Source: Pseudazoarcus pumilus | Lineage (GTDB): Bacteria; Pseudomonadota; Gammaproteobacteria; Burkholderiales; Rhodocyclaceae | Reading direction: 5' to 3' | Length of the DNA stretch: 64,000 nt | Assembly (NCBI RefSeq): GCF_002872475.1 | Contig: NZ_CP025682.1 | Location: 2,728,001-2,792,000 of the forward strand | Shown: piece by piece, positions 19,578-28,808 of the stretch | Numbering within the stretch: position 1 is the stretch's first letter | How the letters are laid out: each line of letters opens with the position of its first letter | Notes under the pieces: generated by a model | Database searches by the model: none | Told to the model about the DNA's origin: nothing | What the model saw: the letters and a program-made list of their open reading frames with translations, nothing else | Translations under genes and position numbers: made by a program

Positions 19578-22505
19578 ATGAATACCCGGGCCCAATCCTT
19601 CGCACGGACACCTGCGGGCGCGACCATGGGCGAGACCGACACGCGCTGGCTGCGGTTGGGTCGCGCACTGGTCATCGTCGGTGCGCTGGCCATCGTGGCG
19701 CTGCTGCTGGCCGGCCCGCAGCATGTGGCGCAAGCGTGGCTGGTGCCGGTCGACAGCGCCCTGCGTCACGCGACGATCGCACTCGCGCTGCTGATCTTCC
19801 TGTCGGGGTGGAACCACCAGGGCCGAACTTCGATCGGCGACATGGTCTTCGCCTTCGGCTTTCTCGCGGTCGGACTGATGGACTTCGCCCATGTACTGTC
19901 CTCGTCGCGCATGCCGGACTTCATCACGCCCAACACGCCCCAGAAGGAAATCCTGCTGTGCGTGCTCACACGCGCCACGGCCGCCGGCGTGATCCTGGCA
20001 CGGCTGTGGCTGCCCGAGCGCGCCTTCGACCGCACTCGGCGCGCGCGCTGGCTGGCCGTGACCCTGATCGTCACCGCGCTGGCAATTGCCGCAGCGCTGA
20101 CCGGCGCCGATGCCATCCCCCCACTGGCCATCGATCATGGCGTGCGCTCGCTCACCGGCATCCTCGTGGAGGCGGCGATTTCCCTGGCACTGGTCGCGGC
20201 TCTGGTGACCGTCCTGTTGCGCGACGCTCCGCAACACGGGACGGACACCTTGCTCACGATCGGCGTCGCCGCGCTGATGGTGGGCGAAGGCCTGTTCCTG
20301 GTGCGCGAACATGGCGCCGATGTGGCCCATCTGGCGGGTTTCGCCTACAAGGTCCTCGCCGGCGCGGCCTTCTACCGCCTGTCCTATCTGCGCAATCTGC
20401 GCATGCCCTATCTGCGCGAGCAGTCCCTGCGTCGCCGACTTGCAGAGAAAGAGCGCTTTCTCGACACGCTGATCACCGAGGCGCCGGACGGCGTGCTGGT
20501 AATCGACGAGCAGGGTGCAATCGTCGCCGCCAACAACCAGTTGCTGCTCGACTTCGGATACGCGGCCGAGGAACTGATCGGCCGTCCGGTGGAGATACTG
20601 CTGCCCCCTTCCGCGCGCGAGCGTCACGTGATCGAGCGCAGCGCCTATGCCCGTGCCCCGTATAGCCGTCCGATGGGTCACATGCGCGCAGTGCACGGCG
20701 TGCGCAGCGACGGCACACCGGTGCCGGTGGAGATCAGTCTGGGCGGGGCGGAACTGGACGGCCGGCGATGCGCCGTGGCCTTCGTGCGCAACATCGAGAC
20801 GCGCCGTCGCCTCGAAGACGAACGCAGCCATCTGCTCGGCGTACTCGAGGAATCCCCCGACTGGGTGTTCCAGGCCGACGCCGGCCTGCTCCTGAGTTAC
20901 GCCAACCCGGCCGCACGCCAGGCCTTCGCGCTTGCACAGCAGGGCGCCGGCGACGGCGCGGGTGTGCCACTCGAACAACTGTTCGACGACGTCGACCTGC
21001 CGCTTCCGCCCGAAGCCATGTTCGCGGCGGCGCGACGTGCCGGCGTGTTCTCCGGGGAGACCCATCTGCGCTGCGGACACGGGCGGCGCATACCCGTGTC
21101 CATCGTCGTTGTCGCTCACCGCGAGGATGACGGCACGGTGGCGCGCTACTCGCTGATCGCGCGCGACCTCTCGGAACGGGTGAACTGGGAACAACAGCTC
21201 GAACACAGCGCGACCCACGACAGCCTCACCGGCCTGCCCAACCGGCTGGTACTCATCGACCGCATCGAGCAGGCCATCGAGGCGGCCGAGCGCAATCACG
21301 GCGCGGCCGCGCTGATGTTCCTCGACCTGGACAACTTCAAGCTGATCAACGACACGCTGGGTCACAAGGCCGGCGACACGGTGCTCGTCACCGTCGCTCA
21401 GCGCCTGCAGGCCTGCCTGCGCAGCGGCGACACGCTGGCGCGCTTCGGTGGCGACGAGTTCGTGATCATCGCGCCGGGCCTGCGCGGCGAGGAAGACGCC
21501 ACCGGCATCGCGCGCAAGCTGCTCGACGCGCTCGACGCGCCGATCCCGATCGGCGACAGCCACGTCGCCGCCAACGCGAGCATCGGCATCTGCATGATCC
21601 CGCGCGACGCCGACAGCGCCGATGTGGCCATGAGCCACGCCGACCAGGCGATGTACCGCAGCAAGCGCGCCGGGCGCGGCCACTACAAGCTGTACGCGGC
21701 CGAATTCGATTGCGGTTCGATCGAGGACGTGGAGCTGGCATCCGCCCTCAAGGATGCGATCCGCGCCGACAACGGCGAACTCGAGCTGCACTACCAGCCG
21801 GTGATCGATCTGGGCGCGCGCCGCATCGTCTGCGTCGAAGCGCTGCTGCGCTGGAACAGCGAACGCTTCGGGCCGGTCGGCCCCGACCGTTTCGTGCCGC
21901 TGGCCGAGGAAACCGGCATGATCCTGGAACTGGGCCACTGGATGCTCAGCCACGCCTGCCGCCAGCTCGCCGCATGGCGCGGTGCGGGCCTGGACATCCG
22001 CCTTGCGGTGAACGTCTCGGTGCATGAGCTCAAGCAACCGGAATTCGCAGCCACGCTCGAGACACTGATGAGCGGGCATGGCCTGCCCTTCGACGCGATC
22101 GAACTGGAAGTCACCGAAACGGCCTTGGTGCGCAGCATCGAGAGCACCGCCGGCAACCTCGAGCGACTGCGACAACTGGGCGTGCGCATCGTGCTCGACG
22201 ACTTCGGCACCGGCTATTCGTCGCTCGCCCACCTGCAATCCATGCCGGTCGACAAGATCAAGATCGATCGCGGTTTCGTGCACGCGGTGAGCGTCACGCG
22301 CAACAACCGCTACATCGTCGACGCGCTGATCCGTCTGGCCGGCCAACTCGGGCTGGATGTCATCGCCGAGGGCGTGGAAACGGCCGCCGATCTGGAAGTG
22401 CTCGAACAGCTGGGGTGCTTGTACGTGCAGGGCTGGCTGTTCCACCGCGCGCTGGCGACCAGACGCTGCACCGAACTGCTCGAAGAAGAACGTTCCGCGG
22501 CCTGA
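19578..22505 (+). CDS. MASE3-PAS-GGDEF-EAL c-di-GMP enzyme
   Basis: A membrane-bound enzyme that can make and/or degrade cyclic di-GMP. From the ATG at 19578 it has 975 residues: a MASE3-like membrane sensor (about 20-265; FLAVGLMDFAHVLSSSRMPDF is typical), two PAS-type regions (about 290-540), a GGDEF domain with the intact motif RFGGDEF (about 624-628), and an EAL domain with EALLRW (about 754) and DDFGTGYSSL. Both catalytic signatures look intact, so a bifunctional or switchable enzyme is possible. A GTG start at 19524 overlapping the previous gene is also open; neither has a strong ribosome site. Confidence 0.92.
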   Translation: MNTRAQSFARTPAGATMGETDTRWLRLGRALVIVGALAIVALLLAGPQHVAQAWLVPVDSALRHATIALALLIFLSGWNHQGRTSIGDMVFAFGFLAVGLMDFAHVLSSSRMPDFITPNTPQKEILLCVLTRATAAGVILARLWLPERAFDRTRRARWLAVTLIVTALAIAAALTGADAIPPLAIDHGVRSLTGILVEAAISLALVAALVTVLLRDAPQHGTDTLLTIGVAALMVGEGLFLVREHGADVAHLAGFAYKVLAGAAFYRLSYLRNLRMPYLREQSLRRRLAEKERFLDTLITEAPDGVLVIDEQGAIVAANNQLLLDFGYAAEELIGRPVEILLPPSARERHVIERSAYARAPYSRPMGHMRAVHGVRSDGTPVPVEISLGGAELDGRRCAVAFVRNIETRRRLEDERSHLLGVLEESPDWVFQADAGLLLSYANPAARQAFALAQQGAGDGAGVPLEQLFDDVDLPLPPEAMFAAARRAGVFSGETHLRCGHGRRIPVSIVVVAHREDDGTVARYSLIARDLSERVNWEQQLEHSATHDSLTGLPNRLVLIDRIEQAIEAAERNHGAAALMFLDLDNFKLINDTLGHKAGDTVLVTVAQRLQACLRSGDTLARFGGDEFVIIAPGLRGEEDATGIARKLLDALDAPIPIGDSHVAANASIGICMIPRDADSADVAMSHADQAMYRSKRAGRGHYKLYAAEFDCGSIEDVELASALKDAIRADNGELELHYQPVIDLGARRIVCVEALLRWNSERFGPVGPDRFVPLAEETGMILELGHWMLSHACRQLAAWRGAGLDIRLAVNVSVHELKQPEFAATLETLMSGHGLPFDAIELEVTETALVRSIESTAGNLERLRQLGVRIVLDDFGTGYSSLAHLQSMPVDKIKIDRGFVHAVSVTRNNRYIVDALIRLAGQLGLDVIAEGVETAADLEVLEQLGCLYVQGWLFHRALATRRCTELLEEERSAA

Positions 22506-22698
22506 CTCTCCCGCTTCTCCGGGGCCGGTCGATCGACCACCCCAACGCAGTCATGCACATCCCCCGGTCCTCGGGTACGCTAGCCGAAATTGCAGCCGGA
22601 TCGAACAAGCTCTCCCCTGCGCTTGAGGGCTTGGGACTGCGCGCCCGCTCGGGCAAACGCCGGTCGGGCCAAACGTCAGACGCGCCTGGAGCATTCCG

Positions 22699-25212
22699 AT
22701 GCAGTCACCGGATCACCCGCAGGAGGAAGCCGAGCGCCTCGCGGCCTTGCATCGCACGGAACTGCTCGATACGCCGGCCGAGGCGCGCTTCGACCGCATC
22801 ACGCGGCTGGCACAGGCGCATTTCGGGGTGGCGATCTGCCTGGTGTCGCTGATCGACTCCACGCGGCAGTGGTTCAAGTCCCGCCAGGGCCTTCAGGCCT
22901 GCGAGACACCGCGCGAGATCTCCCTTTGCGGCCATGCGATCCTCGGCGACGGCATCTTCGAGGTCGCCGATGCCGCGGCCGACGCCCGATTCGCCGACAA
23001 CCCGCTGGTCACCGGTCCGCCGCACATCCGCTTCTATGCCGGCGCGCCGGGCCTGATGCTGGGCACGCACATGGACATCAGCGAACGGCGTGGCCTGGAA
23101 TCGCGCCTGGCCTCCGAACAGCAGTTTCTCGCCCAGGTGCTGCGGACCAGCGTGTCGGCCATCACGGTGCTCGACGAGGCGGGCGTCATCGTCTTCGCCA
23201 ACGAGGCCGCCTCGCGCATCCTCTCGCCCGAGCGCAGGAACGTGGTGGGGCGCAGCTATGCCTGTGCGGACTGCCGCATCATGGACCTGGACGGCAGGCT
23301 GCTCGCGTCCGACCAGTTGCCGCACGCCCAATTGTCACGCGCCGATGCGCCGATTCACGATTTTCGCCACATGATCGAGTTCGACGACGGCCAGCGCATC
23401 ATCCTGTCGGTCAACGGCACGCGCCTGGAAGCGAAGGGCGGCGAAGGGCTGCGCTTCGTGCTGTCGATCTCGGACATCACCGCCCAGGTATCGACCAAGC
23501 GCGCACTGGGCGAGCGCTCCAGGCAGATGCGCGCGATCGTCGACAACATTCTCGACGCCATCGTCACCATCGACGCCCATGGCCGCATCGAATCGTTCAA
23601 CCCGGCGGCCGAACGCATGTTCGGCTACTCGGCCGCCCAGGTGCTGGGCCAGAACGTGGCGATGCTCGTGCCCGAACCGCACAAATCGCGACACGACGAC
23701 TATATCGCGCAGTATCTGAAGACCCACGAAGCACACGTCATCGGCAAAGGCCGGGAACTGGAAGGACGTCGCAGCGACGGCGATCTGTTCCCACTGGAAC
23801 TGCGCGTTTCCGAGTTCGTGCGCGACGGCATGACCTCCTTCGTCGGCATGATGCGCGACATCACCGAACGCAAGGCCGCAGAGGCGCAGATCCACCAGCT
23901 CGCCTTCTACGACGTGCTCACCGGCCTGCCCAACCGCCGTCTGCTGGTCGACCGCCTGGGCCAGACACTGGCGGGGTTTCGCCGCAAGCACGACTGCGCG
24001 GCCCTGATCTTCATCGACCTGGACAATTTCAAGACGCTCAACGACAGCGCGGGTCATGACAAGGGCGACGAACTGCTCAAGCAGACCGCGCAACGGCTCG
24101 CGCGCTGCGTGCGCGGCGGCGACACCGTGGCGCGCATCGGCGGCGACGAATTCGTCGTCCTGGTCGAGGAACTGAGCGCCGATGCGGCCGAAGCCGCCAA
24201 CCAGGCGGAAGTGATCGCGGAGAAGGTGCAGCGCGCGCTCAACACCGCTTTCACGCTCGACGGCGTCGAGCACTACAGCAGCGGCAGCATCGGCGTGACG
24301 CTGATCGACGGCGATTCGACGTCGATCGATGTCCTGCTAAAGCAGGCCGATCTGGCGATGTACGAAGCGAAATCGGCGGGCAACAACTCGATCCGCTTCT
24401 TCGACCCGCTGATGCAGGTCGCGGTCGAGGAGCGCGCGCGCCTGGAGAACGAACTGCGCCGTGCGATGCGCAACCGGGAACTGATCCCCTACTTCCAGAT
24501 GCAGGTCGACGCCGACAGACGCCCCGTGGGTGCGGAAATCCTGTTGCGCTGGCAGCACCCCGACCTCGGTCTGGTCTCACCGGCAACCTTCATCCCGCTG
24601 GCCGAGGAAACGGGGCTGATCGTGCCCATCGGCTTCGACGTCTTCGAGGCCGCATGCCTGTGTCTGACGCGCTGGGGCAAACATGCCGCCACCGCGTCGC
24701 TGACGCTGTCGGTCAACGTCAGCGTCGGCCAGTTTCGCAACGACACACTGATCGAACGCTTCGCCGAGATTCTGGCGCGCACCGGGGCCAATCCTGCGCG
24801 TCTGAAGCTCGAGATCACCGAGAGCGTGCTCGCCGACGACATCGCCGGCGTGGCCAGGAAACTGGACGAACTCAAGGCGCTGGGACTGCATCTGTCGCTC
24901 GACGATTTCGGCACCGGCTTCTCGTCGCTGTCCTATCTGAAGAATCTGCCGCTCGACCAGATCAAGATCGACCAGAGCTTCGTGCGCGGCATCCTCGACG
25001 CACCCAAGGACGCGGCCATCGCGCAATCGGTGATCGCGCTCGCCAGCGCCATCGGCCTGGAAGTCGTCGCCGAGGGCGTGGAGACCGAATCGCAGCGCAC
25101 GGCACTGCACGACATCGGTTGCCGCCTGTTCCAGGGCTACCTGTTCGGCCGGCCCTGCGCCCTGGCCGAGTTCGAGACCGCCCTCGGCGCGCGGCTCGCG
25201 CCGCAGACCTAG
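22699..25212 (+). CDS. GAF(partial)-PAS-GGDEF-EAL c-di-GMP enzyme with internal deletion
   Basis: A soluble c-di-GMP enzyme of 837 residues. It begins as a typical GAF domain (LLDTPAEARFDRITRLAQ, ETPREISLCGHAILGD, NPLVTGPPHIRFYAGAP), but at residue about 117 it jumps directly to the end of a PAS/PAC region (MLGTHMDISERR). The second half of GAF and most of the first PAS are therefore absent, in frame. Two complete PAS regions follow, then GGDEF (ARIGGDEFVVL, about 480) and an EAL domain in which the name motif is EIL (AEILLRW, about 613) with DDFGTGFSSLSYL intact. GGAG precedes the ATG. The truncated GAF could still fold or could be an assembly artefact. Confidence 0.88.
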   Translation: MQSPDHPQEEAERLAALHRTELLDTPAEARFDRITRLAQAHFGVAICLVSLIDSTRQWFKSRQGLQACETPREISLCGHAILGDGIFEVADAAADARFADNPLVTGPPHIRFYAGAPGLMLGTHMDISERRGLESRLASEQQFLAQVLRTSVSAITVLDEAGVIVFANEAASRILSPERRNVVGRSYACADCRIMDLDGRLLASDQLPHAQLSRADAPIHDFRHMIEFDDGQRIILSVNGTRLEAKGGEGLRFVLSISDITAQVSTKRALGERSRQMRAIVDNILDAIVTIDAHGRIESFNPAAERMFGYSAAQVLGQNVAMLVPEPHKSRHDDYIAQYLKTHEAHVIGKGRELEGRRSDGDLFPLELRVSEFVRDGMTSFVGMMRDITERKAAEAQIHQLAFYDVLTGLPNRRLLVDRLGQTLAGFRRKHDCAALIFIDLDNFKTLNDSAGHDKGDELLKQTAQRLARCVRGGDTVARIGGDEFVVLVEELSADAAEAANQAEVIAEKVQRALNTAFTLDGVEHYSSGSIGVTLIDGDSTSIDVLLKQADLAMYEAKSAGNNSIRFFDPLMQVAVEERARLENELRRAMRNRELIPYFQMQVDADRRPVGAEILLRWQHPDLGLVSPATFIPLAEETGLIVPIGFDVFEAACLCLTRWGKHAATASLTLSVNVSVGQFRNDTLIERFAEILARTGANPARLKLEITESVLADDIAGVARKLDELKALGLHLSLDDFGTGFSSLSYLKNLPLDQIKIDQSFVRGILDAPKDAAIAQSVIALASAIGLEVVAEGVETESQRTALHDIGCRLFQGYLFGRPCALAEFETALGARLAPQT

Positions 25213-25217
25213 CGCCG

Positions 25218-26423
25218 TCAGCCGCCGTCGCCGAAGAGGTGACCGAAGACCTTGGCGCCGCCCACATAGGTGCCGATGGCCGAGCCCAGCGTGGTCAGCA
25301 GGAACACCAGCAGCACACGCGAGACGCGGTTGTGCCACCAGCCCTTCCAGTGCATGACGTCGCGGCGCAGGGTCGCGAAGTCGCCGACCTGCGGCTTGCG
25401 CAGGAAGATCTCCACGGCGGCCGCGACGAAGCCGATGCCGATGGTCGGATTGAGCGAGGTCAGCGGCGCACCCACCGCCGCGGTGAGGATGGTGAGCGGG
25501 TGCGCCAGCGCCAGCGCGCCGCCGATCGCCGCCAGCCCGCCGTTGATGAGCACCCAGTCGGCGACCATCTGCAGGCCGATGTCGGTATTGCGTGAAAAGC
25601 CGATGACGAAGCCGACCAGGATCACCGCGACGATGACCCACGGCAGCACCCGGGGCCAACGCGGGCGCGGCGGCGCCTGCTCGAGCTCGGCCAGGGTCTC
25701 GGCCGGTGGCTGGGTGTCGGCCAGGTGGCGTTCGATGCCGGCCAGATGACCCGCGCCGACCACCGCCAGCACGCGCCCGGAGCCGCGCTCGGCGGCGAAG
25801 CGGCGCAGGCTCGCCGCCATGTAGCGGTCGCGCTCTTCGATGACCGGGCGGTAGAGCGTCTCGGACTGCTCGGCGAATTCGCTGAAGGTCGATTCGAGCA
25901 TGTCGCCCTGCTTGAGCCGCTCGATCTCGGACTCCTCGATCTTGTCGCGCGAGAGCACGCTCGAGAGCAGGCCACCGACCAGTTCCATGCGCCGCCACCA
26001 TGGCACGGACGCATAGGTGCGGCGCAGGGTCAGGCCGATGTCGCGGTCGATCAGCGCCAACGGCAGGCCGCCGTCGATGGCACCGTCGATGGCCGCGCGC
26101 AGTTCGGCGCCGGGCTCGATGCCGTATTGCTCGGCGATGCGCATCTGGTAGGCGCCCAGCGCTAGACTGGCGGCAACCATCGCGACCTGGCGATTCTTCA
26201 TGACGCTGAACAGATCCAGCCGGCCCATCGCGTCCGGGTCGAACATGGCGCGCTGGCGGCTGGCGCACAGCTCGACCGCGACGGCGTCGTAATCGCCGGT
26301 TGCGAGCAGCGCGCGCACCGCCTCTACGCTGGCCGGCGAGACATGAGCCGTGCCGAGGAGCACGATTTCGACCTCCCCGACGCGCACCACGCGATGGGGT
26401 TCGGAAGCGAGAATGTCAGACAT
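25218..26423 (-). CDS. TraB/PrgY-family membrane protein
   Basis: A 401-residue protein of the TraB family (named for enterococcal pheromone shutdown but widespread). The N-terminal ~240 residues form the TraB domain with VEIVLLGTAHVSPASVEAV, YDAVAVELCASRQ and VLAVVGAGHLAGIERHL. The conserved GTAH, E and GxGH residues suggest a metallohydrolase-like fold related to Tiki/GumN proteins. The C-terminal ~140 residues carry three or four membrane helices. Bacterial function is unknown. It converges with the GGDEF-EAL gene; only 5 bp separate the two stops. Confidence 0.88.
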   Translation of the reverse strand: MSDILASEPHRVVRVGEVEIVLLGTAHVSPASVEAVRALLATGDYDAVAVELCASRQRAMFDPDAMGRLDLFSVMKNRQVAMVAASLALGAYQMRIAEQYGIEPGAELRAAIDGAIDGGLPLALIDRDIGLTLRRTYASVPWWRRMELVGGLLSSVLSRDKIEESEIERLKQGDMLESTFSEFAEQSETLYRPVIEERDRYMAASLRRFAAERGSGRVLAVVGAGHLAGIERHLADTQPPAETLAELEQAPPRPRWPRVLPWVIVAVILVGFVIGFSRNTDIGLQMVADWVLINGGLAAIGGALALAHPLTILTAAVGAPLTSLNPTIGIGFVAAAVEIFLRKPQVGDFATLRRDVMHWKGWWHNRVSRVLLVFLLTTLGSAIGTYVGGAKVFGHLFGDGG

Positions 26424-26476
26424 GGAGTGAAGGGCGCGCCTTGAGAGTCCAGCGCGCCATCCTATCAGAGCGCGTG

Positions 26477-26502
26477 CCCCTGCGCGGAAGCACGCGCAGG
26501 GG
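26477..26502. repeat. strong hairpin upstream of the TraB gene
   Basis: CCCCTGCGCG and CGCGCAGGGG form a perfect 10-bp stem with loop GAAGCA. It lies just 6 bp from the terminator of the chemoreceptor gene. It may act as a second terminator or mRNA end-protecting structure. Confidence 0.5.
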
Positions 26503-26507
26503 ACGTG

Positions 26508-26540
26508 AAAACGGCCCGCAGCCGGGGCTGCGGGCCGTTC
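26508..26540 (-). terminator. intrinsic terminator of the chemoreceptor gene
   Basis: On the - strand ACGGCCCGCAGCC pairs with GGCTGCGGGCCGT, followed by TTTT. It starts 22 bp after the stop of the chemoreceptor gene at 26562. Confidence 0.8.
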
Positions 26541-26561
26541 CGGACGAAGCCGGCGACATAC

Positions 26562-28208
26562 TCAGACGCGAAAGCGACCGACCAGCGTGCGCAGCGTCGC
26601 GGCGAGGTTTTCGAGGTGGTGGGCGGCCTCGGAGGTCTCGCGCACCGCCTCGCTGTTCTGTTCGGCCATCTGCGCGATGCTCTCGACGTTGCGCGCGATG
26701 TCGTTGGAGGCGGCAGTCTGCTCCTTGACCGACGAGGTGATCTCGCCGACACCACCAACCGCGCGCTCGACGGTACTGGTGGCCTCCTCGAGCAGTTCCA
26801 CCACGTGCGCGACCTGCTTCTGGCTCGATGCCAGCGAGGACAGGCCCAGCTCGATGCTCTTCTCGACGCCTTCGGACTGCTCGCCCAGGGTGCGCGTGAC
26901 CACGTCGATCTCGCTCGCGGCATGGCCGGACTTCTCGGCGAGCTTGCGCACCTCGTCTGCGACCACCGCGAAGCCGCGCCCGTGCTCGCCGGCGCGCGCC
27001 GCCTCGATGGCTGCGTTGAGCGCGAGCAGGTTGGTCTGGTCAGCCATGTCCTTGACCTGCTTGGTCATGTTGGTGATGGCCTGGCTGCTGCGCACGAATT
27101 CCTCGACCGCGGTGGCGATCTCCTTGACCGCATTCTCGACGCGCGCGACCTCGTTGAGCAGCTCCTTCAGACCGCGGTTGCTGTTGCCGGTCAGCTGCAT
27201 GCCGTCGCGCGAGAGCGTCAGCACTTCCTCGGCGCCCTGCGCGACCGACGAGATCGACACGGTGATCTCTTCCACCGCGGCAGCGGTCGAAGCCGCCGAC
27301 TCGCTCTGCGCCTGCGAGCTGTTGGCCACACCGGTCGCGGTCGCGGACAGTTCCGACGAAGCCGACGAGACCTGGTCGGAGCATTCCGACACCTGGCGCA
27401 CCAGGGTCTGCAGGTTGTCCATGAAGTGGTTGAAATAGCGCGCCAGCTCGCCGATCTCGTCCTTGCGCGTATCGGGCATGCGACGCGTCAGGTCGCCGTT
27501 GCCGGTGGCCAGCTCGGACAGTACGCGACTGATCTCGCGGATCGGGCGGGCGATGGTGCCGGGCAGGAAGGCGCCGACCAGAATGCACACGGCGATGCCG
27601 ATCAGCGAAGCTGCGACGAGCATCACGAAGGCGCTCTCGTAGGCGAATTCCGCATCCTTGCTGTACTGGTCGAGAACGGCGTCCAGACGCTCCTGCTCGC
27701 CGTCGAGGACGTCGCGCGCGGCGTTGAACTCCGGTTCGCCCTTGTAGACCGACGAGGCCATCGCCGCCACCGCGTCCGACAGGGTTCCATTGCGCATGGT
27801 GTCGACCACCCCCAGCGAGGTCTCCTCCCAGATCTTCGCCAGGCGCTGGAACTCGGCATTGGCGGCGGCCGCCGTCTCGTCGCCCATCAGTTCAGCGTAG
27901 CGCGCCACCCCGGCGAAGGCCTGGTCGAGGTTCTGGCGGTGGGCCGCCTCGAAGGTTTCGAAGAAATCCGATCCCGCCTCCACCGACAGGATGCTGCGCT
28001 CGGCCACCAATGCCTGCTGCAGGTCGCGGTCGGCCGCGAGCAAGGCGCTTTGCGCGTCCATGTAGCGGCCCGACATCTCGTCGACCCTGTCATTGAGCAG
28101 ACCCAGGCGCGTGACGCCGATGATGCTGATCGCGATCAGCATGACCGTGATCAGGGCCAGCGGCACCAACAGCTTGACGCGGATCGGTGCGTTGTTGACG
28201 ACGTTCAT
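26562..28208 (-). CDS. methyl-accepting chemotaxis protein
   Basis: A 548-residue transmembrane chemoreceptor. It has an N-terminal helix (about 12-31), a periplasmic helical sensor of about 160 residues (four-helix-bundle type, with coiled-coil pattern and no cache motifs), a second helix (about 192-215), HAMP, and the signalling domain with the tip [33 protein letters not shown]. There is no obvious C-terminal CheR-tethering pentapeptide. The ATG at 28208 has GAGAGGAAT just upstream, so the longer frame to 28274 is rejected. A sigma-28 type promoter lies 74 bp upstream, placing it in the motility regulon. Confidence 0.92.
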   Translation of the reverse strand: MNVVNNAPIRVKLLVPLALITVMLIAISIIGVTRLGLLNDRVDEMSGRYMDAQSALLAADRDLQQALVAERSILSVEAGSDFFETFEAAHRQNLDQAFAGVARYAELMGDETAAAANAEFQRLAKIWEETSLGVVDTMRNGTLSDAVAAMASSVYKGEPEFNAARDVLDGEQERLDAVLDQYSKDAEFAYESAFVMLVAASLIGIAVCILVGAFLPGTIARPIREISRVLSELATGNGDLTRRMPDTRKDEIGELARYFNHFMDNLQTLVRQVSECSDQVSSASSELSATATGVANSSQAQSESAASTAAAVEEITVSISSVAQGAEEVLTLSRDGMQLTGNSNRGLKELLNEVARVENAVKEIATAVEEFVRSSQAITNMTKQVKDMADQTNLLALNAAIEAARAGEHGRGFAVVADEVRKLAEKSGHAASEIDVVTRTLGEQSEGVEKSIELGLSSLASSQKQVAHVVELLEEATSTVERAVGGVGEITSSVKEQTAASNDIARNVESIAQMAEQNSEAVRETSEAAHHLENLAATLRTLVGRFRV

Positions 28209-28281
28209 GATTCCTCTCCCGTGACTCCGGCAGCAAGCCGACATGGCGGCAACGCGCGTTCGCGGCCTCCTCATGTCGCGG

Positions 28282-28308
28282 CTTACGGCAAGCCGGCCCG
28301 GAACTTTA
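28282..28308 (-). promoter_or_regulatory. sigma-28 (FliA) type promoter of the chemoreceptor gene
   Basis: On the - strand TAAAGTTC, an 11-bp spacer and GCCGTAAG match the flagellar consensus TAAAGTTT-N11-GCCGATAA at all but three positions. It is correctly placed about 74 bp before the start codon. Confidence 0.8.
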
Positions 28309-28808
28309 GCGATTCAGGGCACGCACTGAAACCGGCGTTTGCGCAATATTTCATGACTGACTTGCGGAAAGATTCATTAGCTCTATTTATGCACCGATAA
28401 CTTTGTTTAAAAAAACAGCAACCTACATCGACTCAACAGGAACTTTTATGGCACCATTGCATCCGCTCTATGCGGGTCGCGACACCTTCGCATCCCGCTG
28501 AAGAGCACTCCGGAACTTCACGAAACCGCGTGACGACCGGCCCTCGACGGCCACCACACCGTCAGTGCAGCAAGCCTCGACCGGCTCGGGCCATCCCCGC
28601 AGCGGTCGAAGTCCGTCGGGCAGTTCATCGCCCGATCACACCGGCTCAAAAATAGAGCAGGACGACAAAAACAAAATGATCGGCTGCGTCACCGGCGCAG
28701 CCAGCACGCGTGTAAATCAACCATGCAGTGTCGGCCACGAATGCCGTCCTGCATGACCCGCCGGCGCTTGGAAGGCGTCGGCGAGGGTTCGCTTGGAGAG
28801 TCATTCCT
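28309..28808. other. 500-bp intergenic region before the Nramp-related gene
   Basis: No gene is supported. The part from 28340 to 28440 is notably AT-rich for this genome. A hairpin GGCTGCG-N7-CGCAGCC lies at 28682-28702, about 110 bp before the transporter start, and could be part of its regulation. I cannot name a promoter with confidence; no riboswitch signature is recognisable. Confidence 0.4.

Noticed and set aside
28440-28760. Short open frames between the chemoreceptor and transporter genes
   Set aside because: No ribosome site, composition or similarity supports them.
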